Positions 1 to 6,861 are shown, numbered from the stretch's first letter. The stretch: DNA of 36,364 nucleotides from Alphaproteobacteria bacterium (GCA_028277665.1 JANQFU010000023.1:1-36364), one strand, 5' to 3'. Notes: a model not told the origin generated them from the sequence alone. A program made the numbers and translations.

Positions 1-2
1 CC

Positions 3-125
3 CGCCACGAAGCCCTCGCATGGCAAACCGCCAGAAACAACAAAAACGCCAAGGTCGATTGGCAATTCTCCATCGACAACGCCAGAACAAAACTCAAAAG
101 ACTCTATCCGACATTACACGATTGA
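3..125 (+). CDS. IS630-family transposase, C-terminal fragment (runs off the window start)
   Basis: An open frame enters from the left edge and stops at 123-125. Its 40 residues include WQTARNNKNAKVDWQFS, followed by a DARTKLKRLYP-like end (here NARTKLKRLYP). This matches the C-terminal end of IS630-type DDE transposases as I remember them, where an AW..KRN...KVNW.F...DAR.KLKRLYP pattern precedes the stop. The rest of the element lies outside the window. The IS end should fall shortly after the stop, somewhere in 126-176, but I cannot fix the terminal inverted repeat without the other end. Whether the gene is intact cannot be judged. Confidence 0.65.
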   Translation, partial: RHEALAWQTARNNKNAKVDWQFSIDNARTKLKRLYPTLHD

Positions 126-176
126 CTGGACACTACGCTATATAAGATTTCAAAGCGTTGTTATCCATAATTTATG

Positions 177-1052
177 TTAAGAACGGGAGGCCAGCCGCTT
201 TTTTGCCTCCTGCCAGTACGTTTCGCGCGTATCCATGTCGAGGCTTTTGAAGTCCTGTGATTTTTCCTTGGCGATCGCTTCCATCTCCTTGAAACGCCGC
301 TTGAATTTCTTTGTCGCGGCCCGCGCGGCCGTCTCGCAGTCAATATCCAGAAAGCGGCCGAGATTAACGCAAACGGTGATCATATCGCCAAGCTCGTCTT
401 CCATCTCCGTCCGGTTTCCGCCGGCCAGAGCGTCCCGCATCTCCGCGATTTCCTCTTCCATCTTGTCGAGGATTTGCTCCGGCGAAGACCAGTCAAAGCC
501 TGTACGCGCCGCTTTCTTGTGGACTTTCTGGGCGTATAACAGGGCAGGGAGGTTCGATGTCACCTGATCGACGACGCTTTCCGCCGTCTGCGCTTTTTTC
601 TCGGTCTCCTTGATCGACTCCCATAATGTCATCACGTCTTCGCCGTTCTGTGCCGTGGCCGCCTGCGCGGAGGGAAAGACATGCGGGTGGCGGGAGATCA
701 TCTTGCGCACGCAAAAACCGGCCACATCGTCAATATTGAACAGCCCCTTGTCTTCGGCAATCTGCGCATGAAAGACAACCTGAAGGAGAAGATCCCCAAG
801 CTCGTCTTTCAGACCGTCCATATCATTATTCTCAATCGCCTCGGCGACTTCGTAGGCTTCCTCAACGGTGTGAGGCTTGATTGTCTCAAAATCCTGCTCA
901 AGATCCCACGGGCAGCCTGTGACAGGGGTACGAAGCTGTTTCATCAACGCGATCAAACGGTCCACCGCTGCGGGATGGGCCAGCACACGGTCCAGTATAT
1001 CCTGTTTGCTCACAGTGTCCTTTTCGGATGGAATCCGTTCCGGCGTTCCCAT
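177..1052 (-). CDS. mazG: Nucleoside triphosphate pyrophosphohydrolase MazG
   Basis: MazG hydrolyses (d)NTPs to the monophosphate and pyrophosphate and acts as a cytosolic house-cleaning enzyme. The 291-residue protein has the two tandem MazG domains typical of the long bacterial form. The first carries CPWD (about 47-50), EEAYE (about 64-68) and DELGD (83-87), which bind Mg2+ and substrate. The second repeats EEE..E and DELGD near residues 205-235. I place the start at 1052, not 1073, because an AGAGGA ribosome-binding site sits about 8 bases upstream of that ATG and the family begins near there. It is transcribed away from the PLP gene at 1232 and toward the IS fragment. Confidence 0.93.
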   Translation of the reverse strand: MGTPERIPSEKDTVSKQDILDRVLAHPAAVDRLIALMKQLRTPVTGCPWDLEQDFETIKPHTVEEAYEVAEAIENNDMDGLKDELGDLLLQVVFHAQIAEDKGLFNIDDVAGFCVRKMISRHPHVFPSAQAATAQNGEDVMTLWESIKETEKKAQTAESVVDQVTSNLPALLYAQKVHKKAARTGFDWSSPEQILDKMEEEIAEMRDALAGGNRTEMEDELGDMITVCVNLGRFLDIDCETAARAATKKFKRRFKEMEAIAKEKSQDFKSLDMDTRETYWQEAKKRLASRS

Positions 1053-1231
1053 TTGGCGATCCTCTCTCTGCAAAAGAATTTGATGTTACCGCGTCAGGCC
1101 GTCAAATTCTATGCCCGATTTTGTCGGAGGGCAGGGGGACTGGAGCATCTTTCTACGACAGTTTTCTTACTACCGGGAAAAAGAAATATAAGATACTCTA
1201 AATTCCAGTACCATAACAAAGGACTATAAAA

Positions 1232-2236
1232 ATGCCAGATATTTACTCTGTTCCTCAAGCCAAAAGCATTTGCTCAATCCCCACTCCCGTTTATGAATTA
1301 AAGACTCTTACAAAAATTCTTGGCGGCGCAAGAATTTTTATAAAGCGGGATGATATGAATGGTCCGCCCAACGAGGACAGCGGGAATAAAACTAGGAAAT
1401 TACGATATTTGGCAGGGGAGGCCTTATCTCAAGCCGCGGATACGCTTATTACCGAAGGCGGTCTTCAATCCAATCATTGTCGTCAAACTGCCGCTGTAGC
1501 CAGAAAATTAGGATTAAAATGCGATATTATATACGGATGCAAACGCCCCGCTTTTCTTGACGGCAATGCTTTGCTCGTTGCCGCTTTAGGCGCAAGAATA
1601 CATTTTTCCGGGGATGTCTCCCGTATCGAAAAAAGAAGGAAGATTGTTGAGAAATACAAATCAGAAGGACGAAAATCCTATGACTTTGGGGCTGGAGGAT
1701 CAACATCCACAGGGGCCTTGGGATATATATTCTTTTTTGAAGAACTTATGAAACAGGAACAAGAGTCAGGCGTTCAGTTTGATCATGTTTTTCACTGTTC
1801 GAGCTCAGGCGGAACAGAAGCAGGTCTTGTCTTTGGAAAGCAGATTTTCGGCTGGAGGGGCACAATACATAGTGTCGTCAATGATCCGGTCGCGCATGGA
1901 AAGCATCACAGGGAATTCGCGCAGATCATTCGGGACGACATTAAGTCCAGATATAATTTAAATGTTACGCCCGTAAATGAAGTCCATGATTTTTCAGAAG
2001 AAGGATATGGCGAAACCACGCTCGAGGATGTCGAATCTATTAGAATGTTCATGATACATGAAGGTATCTATATTGATCCTGTTTATGGTGCCAAGTCTGC
2101 CAGACGTATGTTGGAAATGGTTCGGAATAAGGACATATCGCCGGATGATAATGTATTAATCATTCACACGGGAGGCCATCCAACAATGCAGCATGAGCGT
2201 TACCGGTCCATCTATTCGGGGATAAACGCCTGGTAA
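1232..2236 (+). CDS. PLP-dependent D-cysteine desulfhydrase / ACC deaminase family enzyme
   Basis: This is a 334-residue fold-type II PLP enzyme. SGNKTRKLR at about 50-58 gives the Schiff-base lysine (K53), GGLQSNH (76-82) is the substrate-carboxylate loop, and a Ser/Gly-rich SSSGGTEAG segment near residue 190 should hold the PLP phosphate. The family contains D-cysteine desulfhydrase (D-Cys to pyruvate, H2S and NH3) and ACC deaminase. The QSNH.RQTAA pattern favours the desulfhydrase side, but I would not fix the substrate. An AAAGGA ribosome-binding site precedes the ATG. The gene is clearly AT-richer than mazG and the asparaginase on either side (many AAA, ATA and TTA codons), which suggests acquisition by transfer. 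It stands alone. Confidence 0.85.
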   Translation: MPDIYSVPQAKSICSIPTPVYELKTLTKILGGARIFIKRDDMNGPPNEDSGNKTRKLRYLAGEALSQAADTLITEGGLQSNHCRQTAAVARKLGLKCDIIYGCKRPAFLDGNALLVAALGARIHFSGDVSRIEKRRKIVEKYKSEGRKSYDFGAGGSTSTGALGYIFFFEELMKQEQESGVQFDHVFHCSSSGGTEAGLVFGKQIFGWRGTIHSVVNDPVAHGKHHREFAQIIRDDIKSRYNLNVTPVNEVHDFSEEGYGETTLEDVESIRMFMIHEGIYIDPVYGAKSARRMLEMVRNKDISPDDNVLIIHTGGHPTMQHERYRSIYSGINAW

Positions 2237-2245
2237 AAATTTTCT

Positions 2246-3325
2246 TTACGATTGAGCTCTTCGTGATAATGCTGATTCTGTTGGCACTGTCTCCGGTTGC
2301 TGGGGAGCGGCGTCCACAGGGGCCTGACGGGGAGGCGGCGGCATGAGCTTGTCCGCTTCGGCGCGCATCATGTCAATAATCCCGGATGCCGGCAGGTTCC
2401 GGGTCAGATATTTTTGCAGTTTCATGAGACAGGCGGCGCGGGGCATGAGTCCCAATGGCACCACGCCAAGATCATGCGACCGGCTTCCGACTTCATAGGT
2501 CGCATCGGCGACTCCTTCGGGCGCGGCCGATATCGCAAAGACCGGAATGCCGCGTTTTTGTGCATCCTTCAGGAAGTCATGCGCCGTCGCCGGAATGTTT
2601 CCATTGCCCAGACCTTCGAGAACGATTGCGCCGGGGGCCATATCAAGACGGCATTGAAGATACGGATCATCATCACCGGGTGTAAACGTGATGAAAGGAA
2701 TGTAATGTTTTTTTAAGGGAAGAAACCTGTATCTTTCTTGCTCTGAAATGAACGTGAAACATGTTTTTAAGCCAGAGAGCACTCTATCTACCAGTGGGGG
2801 GACAACGGACCGAAAAGCATCATGGGATTGTGTCTTGTACTTGAAAATCGTATCCGGCTGAAAGACTTTCCCGTCAAAAGCAAACAAAACCCCTCGCAGG
2901 CAATCTTCCGTGATGGTGTTGAGTGCCAACTGGAAATTATCGATGGCATCCGTCTCTGGCACAGAGATCAAAGACTTCATCGAACCGACGCAGACGACAG
3001 GCTTATCAAGACCGGTGAACATGGCGTCCAGAGCCGCGCAAAAATAATCCATGGTGTCCGTTCCATGGATAACGATAAGGCCGTCCGCATCCGTGTAATG
3101 CCGATCGACGTATTCTCCGATCTTGTTCCAGTCGGAAATCGTGGCTTGTGAGCTGTCTATAATTCTGTCCGTGTTCACAAACGTCACGTTATGGTCGGCC
3201 AGAGCGCGTATTCTTAAGCCGAGCAAATCCTTGAAATCAGACGGCGACAAGGGACGCAGGCCTCTGTCAGTTTCCTGCATCCCAAACGTGCCACCCGAAT
3301 AGATCACGACAATGTTTTTGCTCAT
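2246..3325 (-). CDS. Asparaginase (type I-like L-asparaginase/glutaminase)
   Basis: The 359-residue protein starts with IVVIYSGGTFGM, placing the first catalytic threonine at T13, and has HGTDTM at 87-92 with the second catalytic Thr-Asp pair (T89, D90). GSMKS follows and would supply the conserved lysine. These are the two active-site signatures of the asparaginase/glutaminase family, which hydrolyses L-Asn to L-Asp and ammonia. There is no signal peptide, so a cytoplasmic type I-like enzyme is likely. The last 35 or so residues are Pro/Gln/Ala-rich and look like a disordered tail. It converges with the PLP gene, with a 9-base gap between their stops. Confidence 0.88.
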   Translation of the reverse strand: MSKNIVVIYSGGTFGMQETDRGLRPLSPSDFKDLLGLRIRALADHNVTFVNTDRIIDSSQATISDWNKIGEYVDRHYTDADGLIVIHGTDTMDYFCAALDAMFTGLDKPVVCVGSMKSLISVPETDAIDNFQLALNTITEDCLRGVLFAFDGKVFQPDTIFKYKTQSHDAFRSVVPPLVDRVLSGLKTCFTFISEQERYRFLPLKKHYIPFITFTPGDDDPYLQCRLDMAPGAIVLEGLGNGNIPATAHDFLKDAQKRGIPVFAISAAPEGVADATYEVGSRSHDLGVVPLGLMPRAACLMKLQKYLTRNLPASGIIDMMRAEADKLMPPPPRQAPVDAAPQQPETVPTESALSRRAQS

Positions 3326-3526
3326 GCCCGGATCGTCTCATAGTTTAAGATAAAAAGTCAATTACATTATGTATAATACAATCACATATACGCAGATGAT
3401 TTCAGATGATATTTTTTCTTAGGCACAGGATTTACGCAGATGAGGAAAAAAGGGGAATTTGAGGAGATTTCTTGTGGGGACCACACTACCCGACAATAGG
3501 ATATAACCAGTTGAAATATAAAGTCA

Positions 3527-3736
3527 TTTTTTAACCGCAGAGGCGCAGAGGACACAGAGTTTTTTCTCCTCGTCATTGCGAACCGGAACGATGTTCCGGC
3601 GCGGCAATCCAGAAAAATATGGGTTTCCTCTCGTTTTCTGGATCGCCACGCTTCCCCGGAAACTCCGGGGTCGCTCGCGATGACAGTTCTATTTTCACTC
3701 TTTCTCTGCGTCCTCTGCGCCTCTTGCGGTTAAAAA
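3527..3736. repeat. Nested inverted-repeat (REP/MITE-like) element
   Basis: Outer arms at about 3527-3559 and 3704-3736 are inverted copies (AACCGCAGAGGCGCAGAGG on the left, with its near-perfect complement on the right, one substitution and one insertion). Inside lies a second inverted pair at about 3571-3617 (starting CGTCATTGCGAACCGG) and 3634-3685 (ending CGCGATGACA). The interval 3326-3881 has no convincing gene; this nested palindrome is its main content. Elements with a GTCATTGCGA...CGCGATGAC core are common intergenic palindromes in bacteria. I see no transposase. Confidence 0.75.
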
Positions 3737-3782
3737 ATAAATTGTTTCAATTCACTACAGAATTGTGTCAGGTACTGTGTGT

Positions 3783-3808
3783 GGGGACACAATCCGGATT
3801 GTGTCCCC
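3783..3808. repeat. Perfect 26-bp palindrome
   Basis: GGGGACACAATCC is followed directly by its exact reverse complement. It lies 73 bases upstream of the VOC gene start. It could form a cruciform or a hairpin in the leader, bind a dimeric regulator, or be the tip of a REP-type repeat. The preceding bases (TTGTGTCAGGTACTGTGTG) partly repeat the GTGTC motif. Confidence 0.7.
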
Positions 3809-3881
3809 TGGAGCCTTTTTTTCCGAGGAAAGAAAATACGTGCTTTGCGTAAGCCCTAATACAACCATGCGGAGGCCGAAG

Positions 3882-4268
3882 ATGAAATTCAAATATGCGA
3901 TCCTCTATGTCGAAAATGTACGCGATACGATGGATTTTTACCGCCGGGCGTTTGGCTTCAAGATCAAATTTCTCCATGAAAGCGGAGATTTCGGGGAAAT
4001 GGATACGGGCGAAACATCTCTTTCTTTTTCCTCGCTCTCGCTGATGGCCGGGCTTGGCAAGTCGCCGGGCAGAGCCGATCCGGCCGCGCCGGTGTTTGAA
4101 ATCGCGTTCGAGACGGCGGATGTTGCCGGGAGCCTGAGACAGGCTCTGGCCGAAGGCGCAACATTGATCCAGGACGCACGCAAAGAGCCGTGGGGCCAGA
4201 CGACATCGTATGTCAGCGACTCGAACGGCTACCTGATCGAAATCTGTTCGCCAGTCGGTGAATTATAA
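3882..4268 (+). CDS. VOC-family (glyoxalase/bleomycin-resistance fold) protein
   Basis: This 128-residue single VOC module starts KYAILYVENVRDTMDFYRRAFGF, the standard first beta-alpha unit, and ends with YVSDSNGYLIEIC, the C-terminal strand carrying a metal-binding glutamate position. I use the ATG at 3882 because a GGAGG-like site precedes it and the family N-terminus starts there; the longer upstream frame crosses the palindrome. VOC proteins bind a metal and act on small electrophiles or antibiotics; the substrate cannot be told. One base separates its stop from the FosX-like remnant, so the two are probably co-transcribed. Confidence 0.85.
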   Translation: MKFKYAILYVENVRDTMDFYRRAFGFKIKFLHESGDFGEMDTGETSLSFSSLSLMAGLGKSPGRADPAAPVFEIAFETADVAGSLRQALAEGATLIQDARKEPWGQTTSYVSDSNGYLIEICSPVGEL

Positions 4269-4269
4269 G

Positions 4270-4488
4270 ATGATTGAGGGATTGAGCCATATGACCTTCG
4301 TCGTGCGGGATCTCGACGCGATGGAAGAGATCCTGACAACCGTTCTGAATGCCAGAAAAATTTATGACAGCAACAGGATAGACGGCGAAGGCCGCTCGAT
4401 CTATTTCTACGATCACGATCGTCATATGTTTGAGCTTCATACCGGAACACTGGCTGAACGCCTTGCGGCCTATGCAGCGCACACATAG
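4270..4488 (+). pseudogene. FosX-like fosfomycin hydrolase with an internal deletion
   Basis: The 72-residue frame opens MIEGLSHMTFVVRDLDAMEE and closes GEGRSIYFYDHDRHMFELHTGTLAERL, which match the start and the end of FosX-type fosfomycin hydrolases (about 133 residues in Listeria). The middle, roughly FosX residues 36-92, is missing and the frame is kept across the join (near NARKIYDSNRID). The N-terminal metal His and the C-terminal Glu remain, but the central metal His should be gone. Fosfomycin hydrolysis is therefore unlikely. It may be a decayed gene or a half-domain. The family comparison is from memory. Confidence 0.72.
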
Positions 4489-4569
4489 GCATATATAGGG
4501 GGCATATAGGGGAGCCTGATAAACATGAAAGCTCTAAACATCTGTCTTTGTTTATAACATAAATGTGCT

Positions 4570-4608
4570 AATCTAAAGGCTCTGTTTAAAGAGAGCCTTT
4601 AGATTTTG
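4570..4608 (+). terminator. Rho-independent terminator after the VOC/FosX genes
   Basis: The arms AATCTAAAGGCTCT (4570-4583) and AGAGCCTTTAGATT (4592-4605) pair perfectly, with an 8-base loop and a short T run. It ends right where the GFA gene begins, so that gene either has a promoter inside this stretch or is controlled by the hairpin. Confidence 0.75.
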
Positions 4609-4623
4609 ATGGATTTTGTCAGT

Positions 4624-5007
4624 ATGCTCAAGACTTACACAGGAAGTTGTCATTGTGGTAAAATACGTTTTGAAATTGATGCAGATATCGATCATGTCAG
4701 AGTTTGCGACTGTTCTATATGTACCAGGCGTGGCGCTCTGATTTTTCGTGTTGAGGAAGACTGTTTCAGGCTTCTCAATCCAGATATTAACGAGCTTAGT
4801 TTATATCAATGGGGAACAAAGACCGCTAAAGATTATTTTTGCCCGACATGCGGCATACTGCCATTCAGAAAGCCGAGCGCATTAACTAAAGAAGAAATAG
4901 CCAAAGGCATGAAGCCTTTTTCTGGATGGGCTATCAATACGAGATGTTTAGAAAATTTTGATTTAGAAAACGTACCTAAAAAACAGATACACGGTAGTGA
5001 GTTGTAA
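4624..5007 (+). CDS. GFA-family (CENP-V/Gfa zinc domain) protein
   Basis: This protein of about 127 residues starts YTGSCHCGKIRFEID and carries CDCSICTRRG and CPTCG, the cysteine set that binds two zinc ions in the Gfa/CENP-V fold. The founding member catalyses S-hydroxymethylglutathione formation, but most bacterial homologues have unknown substrates. The start could also be 4609; I prefer 4624 because the family motif begins soon after it, although neither start has a clear ribosome-binding site. The gene is AT-rich. Its stop is only 30 bases from the left Xer site, so it is the last chromosomal gene before the prophage. Confidence 0.85.
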   Translation: MLKTYTGSCHCGKIRFEIDADIDHVRVCDCSICTRRGALIFRVEEDCFRLLNPDINELSLYQWGTKTAKDYFCPTCGILPFRKPSALTKEEIAKGMKPFSGWAINTRCLENFDLENVPKKQIHGSEL

Positions 5008-5020
5008 ATACTACAAGTGA

Positions 5021-5431
5021 TCATAATGGAGCATAATTGTGCGATAATATATACTTAGGCATTTGTGATGCGTTGTCATAATCTGTTACTTTGTTCACGT
5101 TCTGTGCTGCATGACCGGACGAGGAAATAAGCAAGAAGGCGATAAACATAACCACAAAATGTGCTGCGCGCTCAAGTGTTTGCGCCATTTTGATATATAT
5201 GTTACGCGCTGGCCCATTACTTCTCATAATATGTAGATCTGTTAGGGCCGTCATAGCATCTATTCCGGCGAGCTCTGCAAGTTTAAGCATCGTATCGTCA
5301 GAAGGGAATGACCCCCGGTCATAGGCATTAATCGCATTATGAGATGTGCCTAAGACTATACAGAGCTGTCTTCTGGATTTGAGTCCTTGTTTTTCCATTG
5401 CTTTTTTGATGTAAAAATCTAAAGTTCTCAT
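5021..5431 (-). CDS. DUF3693-like HTH regulator with a C-terminal membrane segment (candidate repressor)
   Basis: The 136-residue protein has an XRE-like helix-turn-helix at about 15-50 (SRRQLCIVLGTSHNAINAYD), a linker, and a hydrophobic helix near 90-106 (FVVMFIAFLLIS). That layout recalls the DUF3693 family found beside repressor regions of small phages. It faces the early genes across an operator-rich gap of about 150 bp and is the best candidate for the lysogeny repressor, tethered to the membrane. Its last codons run through the attL site: K-P-M come from the phage half, and the last seven or so residues from the chromosome. Another option is an activator. Confidence 0.72.
   Translation of the reverse strand: MRTLDFYIKKAMEKQGLKSRRQLCIVLGTSHNAINAYDRGSFPSDDTMLKLAELAGIDAMTALTDLHIMRSNGPARNIYIKMAQTLERAAHFVVMFIAFLLISSSGHAAQNVNKVTDYDNASQMPKYILSHNYAPL
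5037..5064 (+). other. attL: dif-like XerC/XerD site
   Basis: XerC-type arm TTGTGCGATAA (5037-5047), 6-bp spacer TATATA (5048-5053), degenerate XerD-type arm CTTAGGCATTT (5054-5064). Its first 17 bases match the right site at 16 positions. The E. coli dif arms are GGTGCGCATAA and TTATGTTAAAT around a 6-bp spacer. The poor XerD arm is what would be expected if it came from the phage. Confidence 0.78.
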
Positions 5432-5489
5432 GAATTTTCCTCCTATAAGATCCAGCTATACCGAGTCGGGATAAAAATATCAAAAAAAA

Positions 5490-5539
5490 TGTCAAAAAGC
5501 ATTTGACATTTGATATCATCTGTCAAAAGATAGTTGACG
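5490..5539. promoter_or_regulatory. Two operator-like dyads between the divergent regulator and early genes
   Basis: TGTCAAA-N5-TTTGACA is perfect at 5490-5508 and recurs at 5521-5539 with two mismatches in its second half (TGTCAAA-N5-GTTGACG). The centres are 31 bp apart, about three helical turns, so both face the same side of DNA. A palindromic TGATATCA lies between them. The TTGACA-like halves could also serve as -35 boxes. This fits binding of a dimeric HTH repressor controlling both directions. Confidence 0.6.
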
Positions 5540-5582
5540 CAGACGCACCCATTCGGGTGAGGGGACAATCAGGAGGGCGAGA

Positions 5583-5726
5583 GTGGATATCGGAGATTTT
5601 CAGAGAGCGATCATTCTGGGGATCCTGTTCAACGCTCTCCTCTCTCTCTGGAGCATAGAGAAAAGTCTGAAGACTTTAGAGCATCAGAACCAGACCGCAA
5701 TAGCGGGAGAGTTATTCGACCGATGA
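5583..5726 (+). CDS. Small phage membrane protein (47 aa, GTG start)
   Basis: A GTG at 5583 is preceded by a strong AGGAGGG ribosome-binding site about 6 bases upstream. The product has one hydrophobic helix (residues about 8-24, AIILGILFNALLSLWSI) and a polar C-terminal tail with a short charged helix. It is the first gene rightward of the operator region. I recognise no family. The size and shape resemble the other single-helix peptides of this phage, notably the 44-residue one at 14529. It could be a regulator partner at the membrane or an exclusion protein. Confidence 0.6.
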   Translation: MDIGDFQRAIILGILFNALLSLWSIEKSLKTLEHQNQTAIAGELFDR

Positions 5727-5769
5727 AACAAGTTTTGCCGCGGGGGGGTGGAAGTCCCTGCGGATTTTA

Positions 5770-5830
5770 GGAGGGCAGAGGGGGGCGCAAAGCCCCCCGA
5801 AGCCGAGACACCCAAAACCGGGCCGCCCTC
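5770..5830. repeat. GC-rich branched hairpin region
   Basis: GGGGGGC (5780-5786) pairs with GCCCCCC (5792-5798) over a 5-base loop, and the flanking GAGGGC (5771-5776) can close on GCCCTC (5825-5830). The stretch 5727-5915 has no gene; it holds this structure and the first copy of the 47-bp repeat. It could act in transcription control or be an origin-type structure. Confidence 0.5.
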
Positions 5831-5835
5831 TTAAA

Positions 5836-5882
5836 ACGAATACTTCCCCGCCCGAAGGGCGGAACAACCGCGAAGCGGTTCT
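5836..5882. repeat. 47-bp direct repeat, copy 1 (leader of first paralogue)
   Basis: This copy is identical to 6150-6196. It contains two GAA-loop hairpins, CCGCCC-GAA-GGGCGG and AACCGC-GAA-GCGGTT. The similarity continues in diverged form through the ribosome-binding region to the ATG at 5916. Confidence 0.85.
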
Positions 5883-5915
5883 TTCTGCTTCCAAATTGGC
5901 AAGGGAGTACGAGAT

Positions 5916-6137
5916 ATGGATGTTATTGATGTTATTATGGATCCAAGAAAACCACTCTGGCATTTTTTCATAATTAGGTATCCTGCGGGAGTCGCGAAAG
6001 CCGTCCTGGAAGAATATCTAAAAAGCGGTTGTGTATTACCTGAAAGTATATATGTCAACGGAAATACATATACGCCGCACCGTGACTTTTACGAAGAATG
6101 CGAAAAATTTAAAAAACGAAAAAGATTGTGTTTTTAA
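5916..6137 (+). CDS. Small phage protein, first of two paralogues (73 aa)
   Basis: The core (about residues 22-66) reads YPAGVAKAVLEEYLKSG, then LPESIYVNGNTYTPHRDFYEE. The same pattern, YPAGVSKGIVEYY...LPESFYVNGTTYYPKRDYY, is found in the next gene, so the two are duplicates. The layout (a helix, a turn and a beta-hairpin with basic residues) could suit a small DNA-binding protein such as an excisionase or regulator, but I recognise no family. The ATG at 5916 follows GGGAGTACGAGAT. The C-terminal tail is basic (KKRKR). Its place in the early region argues for regulation or replication. Confidence 0.62.
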   Translation: MDVIDVIMDPRKPLWHFFIIRYPAGVAKAVLEEYLKSGCVLPESIYVNGNTYTPHRDFYEECEKFKKRKRLCF

Positions 6138-6149
6138 AGATGATCCGTA

Positions 6150-6196
6150 ACGAATACTTCCCCGCCCGAAGGGCGGAACAACCGCGAAGCGGTTCT
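6150..6196. repeat. 47-bp direct repeat, copy 2 (leader of second paralogue)
   Basis: This is an exact second copy of 5836-5882, starting 12 bases after the first paralogue's stop and followed by a ribosome-binding region (CGGAGTACGAAAG) similar to that of copy 1. Leader and gene were duplicated as one unit. Confidence 0.85.
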
Positions 6197-6229
6197 CCCC
6201 GCTTCCAACTTCGCAACGGAGTACGAAAG

Positions 6230-6394
6230 ATGAAGTCAGTTTTGCAATTTGTGACTGAAACTTATCCCGCAGGCGTATCCAAGGGAATTGTCGAATATTA
6301 TGCCGCGAGGAACGTTCTTCCCGAAAGCTTCTATGTCAACGGAACAACGTACTATCCGAAACGCGACTACTACGCATCTTTTGTAAATTCGTAA
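6230..6394 (+). CDS. Small phage protein, second of two paralogues (54 aa)
   Basis: This is a shorter paralogue of the preceding gene; the shared core covers nearly its full length (PAGVSKGIVEYYAARNVLPE and VNGTTYYPKRDYY). I start it at the ATG at 6230, which lies at the same place after the repeat as in copy 1. The longer upstream frame would translate the repeat hairpins and is unlikely. Function is unknown. Conserved aromatic and basic residues between two divergent copies indicate selection on the protein. Confidence 0.65.
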   Translation: MKSVLQFVTETYPAGVSKGIVEYYAARNVLPESFYVNGTTYYPKRDYYASFVNS

Positions 6395-6397
6395 ACC

Positions 6398-6427
6398 AGC
6401 CGGGAGCATTCGCCCCCGGTTTTTCTG
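6398..6427 (+). terminator. Hairpin with T run before the SSB-like gene (attenuator-like)
   Basis: GCCGGG and CCCGG pair over a loop and are followed by TTTTT. It lies between the small paralogues and the SSB-like gene on the same strand, so it may reduce rather than end transcription. Confidence 0.5.
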
Positions 6428-6459
6428 TTTTTAAACCCCCAAAGAAAGGACTGAAGACA

Positions 6460-6849
6460 ATGGCTAAAGGTGAAATGATCCGCAGGGAAGACGGCCGGAT
6501 TTTCGGGAAGATTGTGACCCGTCGTCTGAATGAAGGGTTCGAGCTGGTTCCAAATCAAAACCCGGTCGGCCGCAAACCGGCTTCTCATATCATTATGGCG
6601 CGCGCACCGGCCGGACATTTGTTCGAGGCCGGTTTTGCATATCAGTATCAAATTGAGCGCGGAGATATGCGTCACCATCAGGGCTTTAATCTCCTGTTCA
6701 ACGATCCGGATTATGGCGAGGGTTTCTGGCTCGGCGCGTATCCGAGAGATGCGAACAACTGGGATCTGTCTTTCAAAAAAGAGACCCCGGAACAATCTCA
6801 CGAAACTACTGCACCGGCTCCGGCCGATGCGGATGACATCGCGTTTTAG
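6460..6849 (+). CDS. Putative single-stranded DNA-binding protein with an SSB-like acidic tip
   Basis: The 129-residue protein has a beta-rich N-terminal body (about 5-105, with IFGKIVTRRL, SHIIMARAP and GFWLGAYP), a Pro/Ala-rich flexible linker, and the C-terminal end ADADDIAF. That end closely mirrors the DDDIPF tip by which bacterial SSB recruits replication proteins. The body also recalls DUF736-type small proteins. Position directly upstream of a rolling-circle Rep fits a role in coating displaced single strands. AAAGGA lies about 10 bases before the ATG. The fold assignment is an inference; the acidic tip is plain to see. Confidence 0.6.
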   Translation: MAKGEMIRREDGRIFGKIVTRRLNEGFELVPNQNPVGRKPASHIIMARAPAGHLFEAGFAYQYQIERGDMRHHQGFNLLFNDPDYGEGFWLGAYPRDANNWDLSFKKETPEQSHETTAPAPADADDIAF

Positions 6850-6861
6850 AGTGGGGACGGA

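Noticed and set aside
3340..3525. Possible gene (64-residue minus frame) in the gap after the asparaginase
   Set aside because: No ribosome-binding site, and the sequence has short degenerate repeats (GCAGATGA-type) suggesting decayed repeat DNA.
5834..6200. CRISPR-like array
   Set aside because: Only two copies of a 47-bp repeat, spaced by a coding gene; no regular spacers and no cas genes.
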